From Treponema sp. (GTDB lineage Bacteria; Spirochaetota; Spirochaetia; Treponematales; Treponemataceae): a stretch of DNA of 37,071 nucleotides. The stretch spans positions 1-37,071 of the forward strand of contig JAEDIW010000028.1 in NCBI GenBank assembly GCA_016296655.1, in the 5' to 3' direction. The notes below the pieces were generated by a model. That model made no database searches. It was not told the origin of the DNA and was given only the letters and a program-made list of their open reading frames with translations. Positions 24,035 to 32,897 of this stretch are shown here, one piece after another; within the stretch, counting starts at the first letter, position 1, and the number at the start of each line of letters is the position of its first letter. The position numbers were made by a program, and so were the translations under genes.

Positions 24035-25054
24035 ATGAATACAGAAAACATTGACTGGGGCAACCTTGCTTTTGGTTATGTAAAAACTGACAGTCGTTTT
24101 GTTTCAAATTACAAAAACGGCAAATGGGATAGCGGAAAACTCACATCTGATGATGCAGTTGTCATTTCTGAATGTGCAGGTGTACTTCAGTATGCACAGA
24201 CTTGTTTTGAAGGCTTAAAGGCTTATACGACTGAAGATGGACGTGTCGTAACTTTCCGTCCTGATTTGAATGCATTACGTATGCAGGATTCCTGCAAGCG
24301 CCTTGAAATGCCTGTTTTCCCGAAAGATGATTTTATTCGGGCTGTCCTTGCAGTTGTAAAGGCAAACATCAAATGGGTGCCTCCTTATGGAAGCGGTGCA
24401 ACTTTCTACGTTCGCCCTTATATGTTCGGAAGTAGTGCTGTAATTGGTGTAAAACCTGCAGATGAGTATCAGTTCAGAATTTTTGGAACTCCTGTAGGTC
24501 CGTATTTTAAAGGCGGAATCAAACCTATAACAGTTCGCATTTCTGATATTGACCGTGCAGCTCCTCATGGAACTGGTGACATAAAAGCTGGTCTTAACTA
24601 TGCCATGAGCCTCCATAATATTGTAGATGCCCACAAAAACGGCTATGCCGAAAATATGTACCTTGATCCTGCATCACATACATATATAGAAGAAACTGGT
24701 GGCGCAAACATTCTGTTTGTTACAAAAGATGGCAAACTTGTTACACCGAAATCAGGAAGCATTCTTCCTTCAATTACACGCCGTTCACTTGTTGAAGTTG
24801 CCCGTGATTACCTGCACATGGAAGTTGAAGAGCGTGCTGTAAATAAGTCAGAACTTGCAGATTTTACTGAATGTGGTCTTTGCGGAACAGCTGCAGTTAT
24901 TTCTCCAATTGGAAAAATTGTTGACCATGGCAAGGAAATTGTCTACGGTCAGGACAGTATGGGACCTGTTTTGCAGAAATTGTACGACACTCTTACAGGT
25001 ATGCAGATGGGACGTATTCCAGCTCCAGACGGCTGGATTTACGAAGTAAAATAG
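24035..25054 (+). CDS. ilvE: Branched-chain amino acid aminotransferase
   Basis: 339 residues, class IV PLP-dependent aminotransferase of the BCAT type that interconverts leucine, isoleucine and valine with their 2-oxoacids using glutamate/2-oxoglutarate. The PLP lysine is Lys184 in GTGDIKAGLNYA, and the nearby TYIEETGGANILFV and CGTAAVISPIG blocks bind cofactor phosphate and substrate. Length and motifs match the longer BCAT branch found in many bacteria and eukaryotes, not the short E. coli IlvE. GGAGG (24022-24026) is 8 nt before the ATG. It stands alone, with no other ilv or leu genes nearby, so it may serve scavenged amino acids. Confidence 0.96.
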   Translation: MNTENIDWGNLAFGYVKTDSRFVSNYKNGKWDSGKLTSDDAVVISECAGVLQYAQTCFEGLKAYTTEDGRVVTFRPDLNALRMQDSCKRLEMPVFPKDDFIRAVLAVVKANIKWVPPYGSGATFYVRPYMFGSSAVIGVKPADEYQFRIFGTPVGPYFKGGIKPITVRISDIDRAAPHGTGDIKAGLNYAMSLHNIVDAHKNGYAENMYLDPASHTYIEETGGANILFVTKDGKLVTPKSGSILPSITRRSLVEVARDYLHMEVEERAVNKSELADFTECGLCGTAAVISPIGKIVDHGKEIVYGQDSMGPVLQKLYDTLTGMQMGRIPAPDGWIYEVK

Positions 25055-25078
25055 TTTTTGCATATTTCATTCCAAAAA

Positions 25079-25152
25079 GGGGCTGTCTGAAATGTGTCAT
25101 GCTGAATTTAGTTCAGCATCTACACTATACTTTGAATTTTTCAGACAGCCCC
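25079..25152. repeat. Nested palindromic element after ilvE
   Basis: Outer perfect 14-bp inverted repeat GGGGCTGTCTGAAA (25079-25092) with TTTCAGACAGCCCC (25139-25152). Inside it, a second perfect hairpin ATGCTGAA/TTCAGCAT (25099-25119). The outer arms resemble insertion sequence ends and the inner word GTCATGCTGAA resembles a widely dispersed palindromic repeat. No target duplication is obvious. It may also terminate ilvE transcription. Confidence 0.75.
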
Positions 25153-25236
25153 ATAATTTTCTGATACACTTCTAAATCTACTGGACGGCTGCATTAAGAT
25201 ATGTTGATTCTGTTTGTTTCTGCAGAAATTCAATGC

Positions 25237-25266
25237 TTGCGTCAAACTACATTGTTTTGGTAAAAT
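25237..25266 (+). promoter_or_regulatory. Promoter of exonuclease III gene, predicted leaderless
   Basis: TTGCGT (25237-25242), 18-bp spacer, TAAAAT (25261-25266), then 6 nt and ATG 25273. No ribosome site is present between or before. Confidence 0.55.
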
Positions 25267-25272
25267 CAGGCT

Positions 25273-26061
25273 ATGAACATAATTTCTTGGAACGTTAATG
25301 GAATCCGCGCTGTTGAAAAAAAAGGTTTTATCCCCTGGCTTCTTGATTGCGGAGCTGATGTAGTGTGCATTCAGGAAACAAAGGCAAACCCTGGACAGCT
25401 TTCCCCAGAACTTTTATCGCCTTCAGTCTCTAGAGTTGATGGAGGCAATGTAACTTATCATTCTTATTTTTCTTCTGCCAAAAAGCCTGGTTATTCAGGA
25501 ACTGCCATTTATTCATTAAAAGAACCAGACAATGTTACCAATATGGGGATTTCTGCGTTTGATGACGAAGGTCGGGTAACGACTGCTTTTTTTGGAAAAA
25601 CTGCCGTAATAAGTGCCTATTTTCCAAATAGCCAGGCTGAGGGAGCACGGTTACCTTATAAACTTGATTTTTGCCGTGAAATGCTGGCGTATTGTGACAA
25701 ACTGGTTAAGCAGGGCTTTAATATTGTTTTGTGCGGAGATTACAACATTGCCCATAAGCCCATTGATCTTGCAAATCCAAAAGCAAATGAAGGAAATCCT
25801 GGCTATCTGCCTGAAGAAAGGGAATGGATGGAACTGTTTACTCAGTCCGGCTATGCAGACACATTCAGGCATTTCTGCAAAGAACCTGCGCAGTACACTT
25901 GGTGGAGTTACCGTTTTCATGCTAGAGAAAAAAATATAGGGTGGCGTATTGACTATCAGTGTGTAAATGACAGTTTTTTATCCGCTGTAAAATCTTCTGA
26001 AATTTTAAAAGATATTATGGGTAGTGACCATTGCCCTGTAAAAATTGTTTTAAGCGACTGA
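25273..26061 (+). CDS. exoA: Exodeoxyribonuclease III / AP endonuclease
   Basis: 262 residues of the ExoIII (xth) family, which cleaves at abasic sites and degrades 3' ends in base excision repair. Catalytic residues are visible: Asn7 in SWNVNGIRA, Glu35 in CIQETKA, the GDYNIAHKPIDL block, the YTWWSYR block and the terminal GSDHCPV. Length is normal. GYSGTAIYS and WRIDYQCV are also characteristic. The start is fixed by the conserved N-terminal strand MNIISWNVNG. No Shine-Dalgarno site precedes it. A strong bidirectional terminator separates it from the convergent greA. Confidence 0.97.
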   Translation: MNIISWNVNGIRAVEKKGFIPWLLDCGADVVCIQETKANPGQLSPELLSPSVSRVDGGNVTYHSYFSSAKKPGYSGTAIYSLKEPDNVTNMGISAFDDEGRVTTAFFGKTAVISAYFPNSQAEGARLPYKLDFCREMLAYCDKLVKQGFNIVLCGDYNIAHKPIDLANPKANEGNPGYLPEEREWMELFTQSGYADTFRHFCKEPAQYTWWSYRFHAREKNIGWRIDYQCVNDSFLSAVKSSEILKDIMGSDHCPVKIVLSD

Positions 26062-26122
26062 CTTCTGCATAGTGATTTTCAAAGCTCTGCCGTTTTCAAT
26101 GGTTTGTATTACCCCTTAAATA

Positions 26123-26155
26123 AAAAGCCCTTTCAGAACTTCTGAAAGGGCTTTT
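26123..26155. terminator. Bidirectional terminator between exoA and greA
   Basis: Perfect 14-bp stem AAAAGCCCTTTCAG (26123-26136) with CTGAAAGGGCTTTT (26142-26155), loop AACTT. A-rich left arm and T-rich right arm suit both strands. Confidence 0.93.
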
Positions 26156-26196
26156 GTTTTGTTATAGAATCAAAATCTGTTTCTACTCAGGTTAGA

Positions 26197-28926
26197 TTAG
26201 AACTTTGCGACTTCAATAGCCTTTACTGTGTAAGAATATTTTCTTTCATTGATTGTAAAGTTAAGTTCTTCTCCAACTTTGTGGTCAAGCAACTCATTGC
26301 CGAACGGAGACATGTAAGAAATGACTCCATTGTCAGGATCTGATTCCCATGGTCCAAGAATTGTGTATACTTCGTCTGAACCGTTTTCTTTGTTTGTAAG
26401 CGTAACTTTTGTTGCAAAAGAAATAATTGCAGTTGTAACCATTGTAGGGTCAAAGATGACTGCACGGTTAAGTTCTTCCTGAAGTTTTGCCAGCTGAACA
26501 GCCAGATAATGCTGATGTTCTTTTGCAGCCTTGTATTCTGCATTTTCCTTCAAGTCGCCCTGTGCACGAGCTTCTCCAATTTCCTTTGCATTTGCAGGAA
26601 TTTCAACATTCTGAATATGATCAGCTTCGTTCTTCTTTTCTTCGAGTTTTTTAGCAGTAACGAGCATCCCCTTTGGTACAACAGACTTTTCTTCTGTTGT
26701 ATGGAATTTGAAGTTTGGATATTTTTCAAGAATTCGGTTACGAACAGTAGCCTTAGATGAAGCATCCAAATCAACAATATCATCAATCAAAGTATAAATG
26801 CGGGTAATCGTGTCTTCGTTGTTTTCAAGCAGATATTTGAGCAGAATTTCTTCCTTGAAAAGCAAAGTTGTAATAGCCTTGTTGATTTTTTTGTTTTCTG
26901 TAGTGTTTACATGATTGTTGATTTCACGGAAAGTCTGTGAAACTATGTTGAGCAATGAAATAAGCTGTTTTTCGTAGCTTACGCCTGCTTCCTTGAACCA
27001 ATCTTCATTCTGACATTCTTTGAAAAGGTATAATGCAGATTCGCGGTATTCACGTGAATTTTCAAAACTTGCCTGAACCAGTTTCTGAACTTTTTCAACA
27101 CAACCTGCATTGATGAGAATCTTAATCATGTCACCTGAAAGTACAGTCGGGAAAAGCCTTACATACTGGTCAGCCCAATCCGGCAACATTCTTATTGCCT
27201 GCAGGAAGTCATGACGCAGGGTTGTATTTTTTGAGTCTTTTAACAAATTGTACATTTCGCGAGGATTGTCGATGTCATTGTAAATTTCCTGGAATGTATA
27301 TTTCAAAGGATATGCCAAAGCAGGAATTTTTGTATTTATGTCGCGGACAACCAGATATGCTGCAAGAATCTGTTCATTTACTTTTGTAATTGTTTTTACA
27401 AAGCCTGTGAAATAACTGAACATATCTGCAAAAAGTTCGCTGCCTTTGTCTGTTTCATCAGCATTAACAAACTTCATGAGAATGTCGATTCTTGCAAAGA
27501 ACTGTTTCTGTGCCTTGAATTCATTTGAAAGCTTTTCTTCCAGACTGATTTCATGTTCACGGACAGTGTACATATTGATGTCATTTGGATTTACACCGAA
27601 TGATGAATCTGATTCAAGAATTTTCTTTGCAGCTGAATTCCAAGAAGTCCATTCACCTGGTGTTAAAATAGAAGGAACAAGTTCTGCCTTGATGCGCTTA
27701 AAGTCACAGTTGTTGTCAAAACTCTTGATGATTATTTTCAAAGCCTGTGTTTTGTCGTCTTTGATAAGTTTTGCAAGTTCTTCCTTTTTCTTTGTTGCTT
27801 TAAGAACCCAGATGTGTTCTTTTGAAAGAGGAATGAGGGCACTTACAGCCATTTTCAAAGACATTGTGTTGTAGACCTTTTTCTTTTTCTTTGGGTCTTT
27901 TTTAGAAACTTCTGTTTTTCCAAACCAGATGTAAAGGTTGTCGCCTTCAAGCTTGCCAATCTGACCTACACCCCATGATTTGTGGAAAACATAACTTCCA
28001 GTGTCAAAAGCAATGTGTTTTTCAAAGTCGCTGATTGCTTCAAAAACGTTTCTGAAATTTTGAGAAAGATTTGAAGAACGGATATAGTCTTCAAGCTGGC
28101 TGTGTCCTGCATATTTGCTTCTAAAACAGTCTGTAATTTCGCGACGACCCCAGTTATCTTTTGGATCGATGGAAAGAACAAGCTTTACAATATCAATTGC
28201 AGTATCCCATTTCTGGTTTGTCTTGTAGTATTTATAAAGTTCCTGCATGAGAAGTGCACTTTTGTCTTCGCTGATGGTTTTTGCAATTTTTCTCTGTACA
28301 AGAAGGAAGAAGTCGATTTCATCTGGAATTATACTTATAAGAAGTTTCCACATTTCTGTGAGTGCATTCAGATTTTTTGTGCTTACGTAGCGGAGTAAAG
28401 CTTTTTTATAGAAAGCAATTGCATTTTCCATGTCATTTTCTTTCTGATAGTGTTCGGCAAGTGCTTTTGCAAGGTCTGCTTCTTCATAGTCGAGTTTTAC
28501 AATCTGTTCATAAATTTCCCAGACCTTAGGATTGTTTTCAGTTTTATAAAATTCTGCAAGTGTGCGCAGTGCAAATTTATTATTTGGATCATCTGAAAGA
28601 ATTGATTCGCAAAGATATTCTACGACATTTTCTTTATGATTTTTCTGGAAAATATCGACAAGCGTAATAAGTGCGGAATTGTCAAGCGAGCCTTTGCCCA
28701 AACCGAGAATGCCAGAAAAATAAAGGGCGATGATACTGTCCTTTGTATGAGTGAGATGCTCATCGCAAATTGCCTTGATTTCATCTACGCAGTTTTCATT
28801 GCGTGCCTTTTCGATAATGGTTGCAAGTTCCATCAAATTATTTTTTGTGTAATTACTGATGGTTGCCCGTGTCCAGGTTTCTTCTTTCAACATTTCCTGA
28901 ACGTTTTTAACCAATTCTTCAGACAT
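26197..28926 (-). CDS. greA: GreA-type transcription elongation factor with long helical N-terminal extension
   Basis: 909 residues, whereas ordinary GreA is about 160. The last 165 residues are GreA: a coiled coil from about 750 to 825 with the tip GDLKENAEY (Asp791 and Glu794 are the acidic residues that help RNA polymerase cleave backtracked RNA), then the globular FKBP-like C-terminal domain. Residues 1 to about 740 are almost wholly helical with TPR/HAT-like repeats, for example at 130-200, plus a middle block around 310-345 with SYVFHKSWGVGQIGKLEGD, which resembles a CarD/Tudor-like beta module. Similar giant GreA proteins are known from treponemes. AAAGGAGA precedes the ATG. It is cotranscribed with the TPR gene upstream (37-bp gap). 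Confidence 0.92.
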   Translation of the reverse strand: MSEELVKNVQEMLKEETWTRATISNYTKNNLMELATIIEKARNENCVDEIKAICDEHLTHTKDSIIALYFSGILGLGKGSLDNSALITLVDIFQKNHKENVVEYLCESILSDDPNNKFALRTLAEFYKTENNPKVWEIYEQIVKLDYEEADLAKALAEHYQKENDMENAIAFYKKALLRYVSTKNLNALTEMWKLLISIIPDEIDFFLLVQRKIAKTISEDKSALLMQELYKYYKTNQKWDTAIDIVKLVLSIDPKDNWGRREITDCFRSKYAGHSQLEDYIRSSNLSQNFRNVFEAISDFEKHIAFDTGSYVFHKSWGVGQIGKLEGDNLYIWFGKTEVSKKDPKKKKKVYNTMSLKMAVSALIPLSKEHIWVLKATKKKEELAKLIKDDKTQALKIIIKSFDNNCDFKRIKAELVPSILTPGEWTSWNSAAKKILESDSSFGVNPNDINMYTVREHEISLEEKLSNEFKAQKQFFARIDILMKFVNADETDKGSELFADMFSYFTGFVKTITKVNEQILAAYLVVRDINTKIPALAYPLKYTFQEIYNDIDNPREMYNLLKDSKNTTLRHDFLQAIRMLPDWADQYVRLFPTVLSGDMIKILINAGCVEKVQKLVQASFENSREYRESALYLFKECQNEDWFKEAGVSYEKQLISLLNIVSQTFREINNHVNTTENKKINKAITTLLFKEEILLKYLLENNEDTITRIYTLIDDIVDLDASSKATVRNRILEKYPNFKFHTTEEKSVVPKGMLVTAKKLEEKKNEADHIQNVEIPANAKEIGEARAQGDLKENAEYKAAKEHQHYLAVQLAKLQEELNRAVIFDPTMVTTAIISFATKVTLTNKENGSDEVYTILGPWESDPDNGVISYMSPFGNELLDHKVGEELNFTINERKYSYTVKAIEVAKF

Positions 28927-28963
28927 AAAAATCTCCTTTGTCTTGTGTTACCGTTTTCCGGAG

Positions 28964-29893
28964 TTATTTTACGAATAATGAATATATTGCCGGATCCAAT
29001 ATTTTTATTTTTAATAAAATCTGATTGATTTTTGACTGTTCTGTATTTGTAAGAACATAATGGTCAATCAACCAGAAATAGAGGTTTATAAGCCTGGGTG
29101 TCAGAATGTTTGTATCGCTGGACGGATCTTTTGATTCGTTTTCCTTTGCATAAATTTCCTGTTTGAGTCTTCCGACTTCCTGCGAGCGCAATTCACGTTT
29201 TACTGTAAAAATGCCAAACAGAACGCCGTAAACAGGTATCCATTCTTGAAGCACAGCACCTGTAAGCCCCTTGTCTGATACTTTACGAATCAGACAGCAG
29301 ATTAACTCGGAGTCAAGAAAGCATAAGTCTATTTTCTGCGGATCCAGAAAAAAGGCTTCCCTGAATAAAACTTTGGCTTTGCGTTCTTCTCCACAAAGCG
29401 CAAAACAGTCTGCTAGTTCTGCCAGTACTGCTGCTGAACCTGAAAAAAGACTGTTTGCTTCGAGAAGGCAGTTTTTTGCCGTTTCGTATTCACCGAATTT
29501 TTTATAACATAACCCAATTTTACGGCAGATTTCTGCTCTTTGCCTTGGATCCTGTTCATTTGCCAACTTACTGTAATTTTCCAGCGCAAGTGTAAAAAAA
29601 CCACGTCGTGCGGAATATAAAATTGTTTGTGGCATGTGATCGCGCGCAGCTGTGCTTTCAAATGATTTCCATTCATTTATGATAATTTCACCACTTTCAA
29701 AAGAATCTTCTGCAGATTCTGCCTGTCGAATGGAATTTATCATAAAATGACAGCAGTTAAGCGCAAAAAGAATCTCTTTGCTGTCCAAAGCGGTTTCTGC
29801 TGCAATCTGTAAAAGCTGCTTGGCTTCTTCCGGCCTGCCAGCGTTGAGGAATCCGTTCGCTTTTGTTAGATTTTCCTGTATTTGAATTCCCAT
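28964..29893 (-). CDS. TPR-repeat protein upstream of greA
   Basis: 309 residues, soluble, with tetratricopeptide-like helical hairpins: residues about 5-35 (NGRPEEAKQLLQIA-like), 95-150 (ICRKIGLCYKKFGEYETAKN) and 150-190 (LADCFALCGEERKAKVLFREAF). TPRs bind partner proteins. The gene is first in a two-gene operon with the giant greA, which itself has TPR-like repeats, so a shared role near RNA polymerase is an inference. No clear ribosome site precedes the ATG; the promoter leaves a leader of only about 7 nt. Confidence 0.8.
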   Translation of the reverse strand: MGIQIQENLTKANGFLNAGRPEEAKQLLQIAAETALDSKEILFALNCCHFMINSIRQAESAEDSFESGEIIINEWKSFESTAARDHMPQTILYSARRGFFTLALENYSKLANEQDPRQRAEICRKIGLCYKKFGEYETAKNCLLEANSLFSGSAAVLAELADCFALCGEERKAKVLFREAFFLDPQKIDLCFLDSELICCLIRKVSDKGLTGAVLQEWIPVYGVLFGIFTVKRELRSQEVGRLKQEIYAKENESKDPSSDTNILTPRLINLYFWLIDHYVLTNTEQSKINQILLKIKILDPAIYSLFVK

Positions 29894-29907
29894 AGCGCGT
29901 ATCTTTC

Positions 29908-29935
29908 ATTATATCAAAATGACTTCTTTAGTCAA
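29908..29935 (-). promoter_or_regulatory. Promoter of the TPR-greA operon
   Basis: On the minus strand TTGACT (29935-29930), 16-bp spacer, TATAAT (29913-29908), 14 nt before the ATG. Predicted leader about 7 nt. Confidence 0.75.
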
Positions 29936-30050
29936 TTAAAAAAGCCTAAAAATCAAGTGAAAAAGGGCAATATTTATACATTGCTTTTATGAGTCTGTCA
30001 ATAGTTTTTTTATATTTTTTTTACGGGATATGCAGCAAAATATTTTGCCA

Positions 30051-31391
30051 CTATTTTTTCATCATTCTGTCAGACTGCGCACAGAAAATCAGCGCTGCTG
30101 TTAAAGTTAAAGTTTCAGTTACAGGGGCGGTGAGCCAGATTCCGTCCATTCCCCATATTGATGGGAAAACGAAAATTGTAATGAGCAGAATGAGAATCCC
30201 TCGCAGGAAGGCAATCACGGCGGACTGTTTTGGGCAGCTGATAGAAGTAAAGTACATGGAACCTGCCAGATTAAAGCCCTGCAGCAAAAACTCAAGCGTA
30301 AAGATTTTAAATCCACGGCTTACCATATTGATGATTTGTGTGTCATCAACAAAAATTGAACAGTAAAATCTTCCAGCGAAAAATAAGGTTACTGCAAAAA
30401 CTACTCCGACACAAAACACAATGCGGTTCGTAATTTTTCTTAAATCTATGCATAATTTTTTTTCTTTTGCCCCGAAACAAAAACTTACAAGGGGTGCCAT
30501 ACCTTCGCAAAGTCCGATTGCAATCATACTGAAGATAAACATTGAATATCCGAGAATCGTAAAAGAAGCAACTCCGTTTTCGCCCACATATTTCAGCAAA
30601 ACAAAGTTATAGCAGAACATGCTGATGCAGCCAGCAAGTTCACCGATACATTCTGAACTTCCGTTGAAAAATGTCTGTTTTACTGTGTCTGTGTCAAACT
30701 TAAACTTACAAAAGTTCAAAAGGATTTGAGATGGATTTTTTGACCGTCTGAACAGAAAATATAAAGTGTTTATTGTGACCGAAATGCTCAAAGATATAAG
30801 TGATGCAAAAATCAAGCCGCGAATTCCAAAGCCGAATTTTGCAGTAAACAGAAAATCGAGGAAGGCGTTCAAAAGAATAGAAAGTGCATTTACACCCATG
30901 TAAACCTGCGGTTCGCCGTCTGCACGCAAAAACATTCCGTAGCACGAGTCAATAATCATTAGCGGGGCTGAAAAAAGAAAAACAGAATAATACTGCTTAA
31001 AAAGTACTGCAACTTCGCCCTGAGCTTTGAGAAGTCGAAGCATCGGATTAAAAAGAAAAAATGAGGCTAGAGAAATCGCAATTCCAACGCAAAGAACAAG
31101 AAACATGGACTGGCTGAAAGTGTTGTTTGCTCGAGGTTTGTCCCCGCTTCCAATTGCAATACCAGAAATTACACTTCCGCCAACGCCAATCATAAGACCT
31201 GCGGCAAGATAAAAATACAAAAGTGGAAGTCCAAGATTGATGGCAACCAGAGCCTGCGAACCAATATAATTTCCGGCAAAATAACCGTCGACAATAGTGA
31301 TTAGCGATGTCATCAACATTCCGATTGTTGCAGGAATGCCGAACTGCAAAATACTTTTTGTTTTGTTCAGTTTGATTTTTTCAATTTCCAT
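30051..31391 (-). CDS. MATE family exporter, second copy
   Basis: 446 residues with 12 hydrophobic segments. The N-terminal signature ILQFGIPATIGMLMTSLITIVDGYFAG and the mid-protein GLIFASLISLSISV pattern place it in the MATE superfamily, in a branch different from the gene at 3912-5321. AAGGAG lies 8 nt before the ATG. It is divergent from an AraC/GyrI-like regulator gene, a common arrangement for drug-responsive efflux. The palindrome GCAAAATATTTTGC lies just after the stop codon. Confidence 0.93.
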   Translation of the reverse strand: MEIEKIKLNKTKSILQFGIPATIGMLMTSLITIVDGYFAGNYIGSQALVAINLGLPLLYFYLAAGLMIGVGGSVISGIAIGSGDKPRANNTFSQSMFLVLCVGIAISLASFFLFNPMLRLLKAQGEVAVLFKQYYSVFLFSAPLMIIDSCYGMFLRADGEPQVYMGVNALSILLNAFLDFLFTAKFGFGIRGLIFASLISLSISVTINTLYFLFRRSKNPSQILLNFCKFKFDTDTVKQTFFNGSSECIGELAGCISMFCYNFVLLKYVGENGVASFTILGYSMFIFSMIAIGLCEGMAPLVSFCFGAKEKKLCIDLRKITNRIVFCVGVVFAVTLFFAGRFYCSIFVDDTQIINMVSRGFKIFTLEFLLQGFNLAGSMYFTSISCPKQSAVIAFLRGILILLITIFVFPSIWGMDGIWLTAPVTETLTLTAALIFCAQSDRMMKK

Positions 31392-31507
31392 AAAATTTTA
31401 CTCCTTGAAGTAGAATCTACAATGATATGGAAAAATATACTTCTGAATTCGTGCGGAATTAAAATTATTTTAAAAGGACAAATGTCGAGTTTTGAATTTT
31501 TATTTTT

Positions 31508-31620
31508 AGGGTGGCTTTTTGCTTCGCAAAAATCAGGCTTTTCAGGGTTACGCTATCGCTTCATTCCTTCGCTCCGCTTCGGAACTGGCTTCGCCAGCCC
31601 TTACAATCCTTGCCACGGTT
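31508..31620 (+). repeat. Intergenic repeat, copy 4, with hairpins
   Basis: GC-richer block in the gap between the divergent MATE and AraC genes. It contains stems TTTTTGC/GCAAAAA (31516-31532) and CTGGC/GCCAG (31585-31597) and TTCGCT-rich words like the other copies. No gene is supported here. Confidence 0.5.
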
Positions 31621-31689
31621 TGTAAATCAAATACTCGAAATTGAACCTAAAAGATTTTCGAGGTCTGTTCCTGCTTGTGCTGTGAGTTT

Positions 31690-31835
31690 TGGGGCGTTGC
31701 GGGGCAGCTTTGAAAAGAATTTTGCCCCGCTGGAAGGGGTGGCGGACAAGTAACAAAGCGGAGGGAATCGGCACTGCTTGCAGGGACGATTCGTGGAGCG
31801 ACTTGCTTGGGAGACAGGGGAAGGCTTTCCCCTCC
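31690..31835. repeat. Second GC-rich intergenic element
   Basis: Contains a perfect stem GCGGGGCA/TGCCCCGC (31699-31706, 31723-31730), then GGAAGGGGTGGCGGACAAGT and a hairpin AGGGGAA/TTCCCCT near 31815-31832. Composition differs sharply from the flanks. Reading frames through it are low-complexity and look spurious. It is probably another dispersed repeat type. Confidence 0.5.
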
Positions 31836-31939
31836 TTAAATCTGCTTTTTTTTAATAAACAAAGCAAAATCAAGTGAATAAAAACAGGGGTTATGATAAA
31901 ATTAACCTGAGGTAAAAAAGTGGAAGCCTTAGCATAAAA

Positions 31940-32833
31940 ATGATTGAAAATCAGATTGTAAACAAAGCAATAGATTATATTTTTTCTCATATCGAAAAGG
32001 AGCTTTCTGTTGATGGGATTTCGCAGTACGTTGGGTATTCAAAATTCTACCTTACACGAATTTTCAAAGCTGAAACTGGCGAAAGTATTTACTCATTTAT
32101 AAAAAGGCTGAAAGTTGAACAGAGTGCATGGCGGCTCAAAGTTGAAAAAAGCAGAAGCATCACGGAAATAGGCAATGAATTCGGCTATTCATCTTCGAAT
32201 TATGCAACTTTGTTTCGCGAGCATTTTGAAAAAACACCGGCACAGTTCCGCAAAGATATTTCGACAATAACTAAGAATCATGTATTTTTCTACGGCAAAC
32301 AGAATCTGCTTGAAACCTACGAAGAATGTTGCAAAAAAATCACGATAGAACAACTGCCAGATTATTTTGTTTTCTATGAAAGGCACAAAGGAAATTACAG
32401 TAATCTGAAACAGCACTGGAAAATGTTCATGGAATCTAACATGGAGTTTGTAACAGACGACACACTTTTTATAGAAAGAACTATTAACGACCCCACAATT
32501 ACAAATCCAAATGAATGCATTTATGACATCTGCATGACGGTCAGCAAAGATGATTCACGCCTGAAATTTCAAAAAACAGCTGCTGCCGGGATTACAAGCA
32601 AAGCTGGAACGCCGCCACAAAAAAACACAATGATAATTGAAGGCGGAAAATTTGCCGTTTATCATTATGCAGGCTATCCACAAATGATATACCTGGCATA
32701 CCAAAGTTTTTTTTGCAACTGGCTGACAAAATCAAACAACAAAATAGACAACCGGGGTGGGTTTGTCCTTTACCGCAAAATCGACTGTGAAACTCTTTAC
32801 ATGGAACTGGACATCTGCATCCCAATAAAATAA
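31940..32833 (+). CDS. AraC-family regulator with GyrI-like effector domain
   Basis: 297 residues. An N-terminal AraC/XylS DNA-binding domain with two helix-turn-helix units occupies about 8-108 (LSVDGISQYVGYSKFYLTRI and SITEIGNEFGYSSSNYATLF, ending TPAQFRKD). Residues about 135-297 form a GyrI-like small-molecule-binding domain (QLPDYFVFYERHKGNY near the start, GGKFAVYHYAGYP and LYMELDICIPIK near the end). This is the Rob/SoxS-plus-GyrI layout of drug-sensing activators. The neighbour divergent across 550 bp is a MATE exporter, its likely target. No strong ribosome site is visible; TATGAT at 31892 may be the -10. Confidence 0.9.
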   Translation: MIENQIVNKAIDYIFSHIEKELSVDGISQYVGYSKFYLTRIFKAETGESIYSFIKRLKVEQSAWRLKVEKSRSITEIGNEFGYSSSNYATLFREHFEKTPAQFRKDISTITKNHVFFYGKQNLLETYEECCKKITIEQLPDYFVFYERHKGNYSNLKQHWKMFMESNMEFVTDDTLFIERTINDPTITNPNECIYDICMTVSKDDSRLKFQKTAAAGITSKAGTPPQKNTMIIEGGKFAVYHYAGYPQMIYLAYQSFFCNWLTKSNNKIDNRGGFVLYRKIDCETLYMELDICIPIK

Positions 32834-32863
32834 ATAAACATTGGAAAAAAAAGTCAAAAGCTC

Positions 32864-32891
32864 TTGAATTTTCAGTTTGTGGTTTTATACT
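32864..32891 (+). promoter_or_regulatory. Promoter of the Nudix gene, predicted leaderless
   Basis: TTGAAT (32864-32869), 16-bp spacer, TATACT (32886-32891), then 6 nt and ATG 32898. It has the same -10 and spacing as the MATE promoter at 5328-5355. No ribosome site. Confidence 0.7.
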
Positions 32892-32897
32892 GAAAAT

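Noticed and set aside
31601..31990. 129-residue minus-strand ORF across the MATE-AraC gap
   Set aside because: It runs through GC-rich repeat DNA, is Pro/Arg/Ser-rich without domain character and has no ribosome site; most likely spurious.
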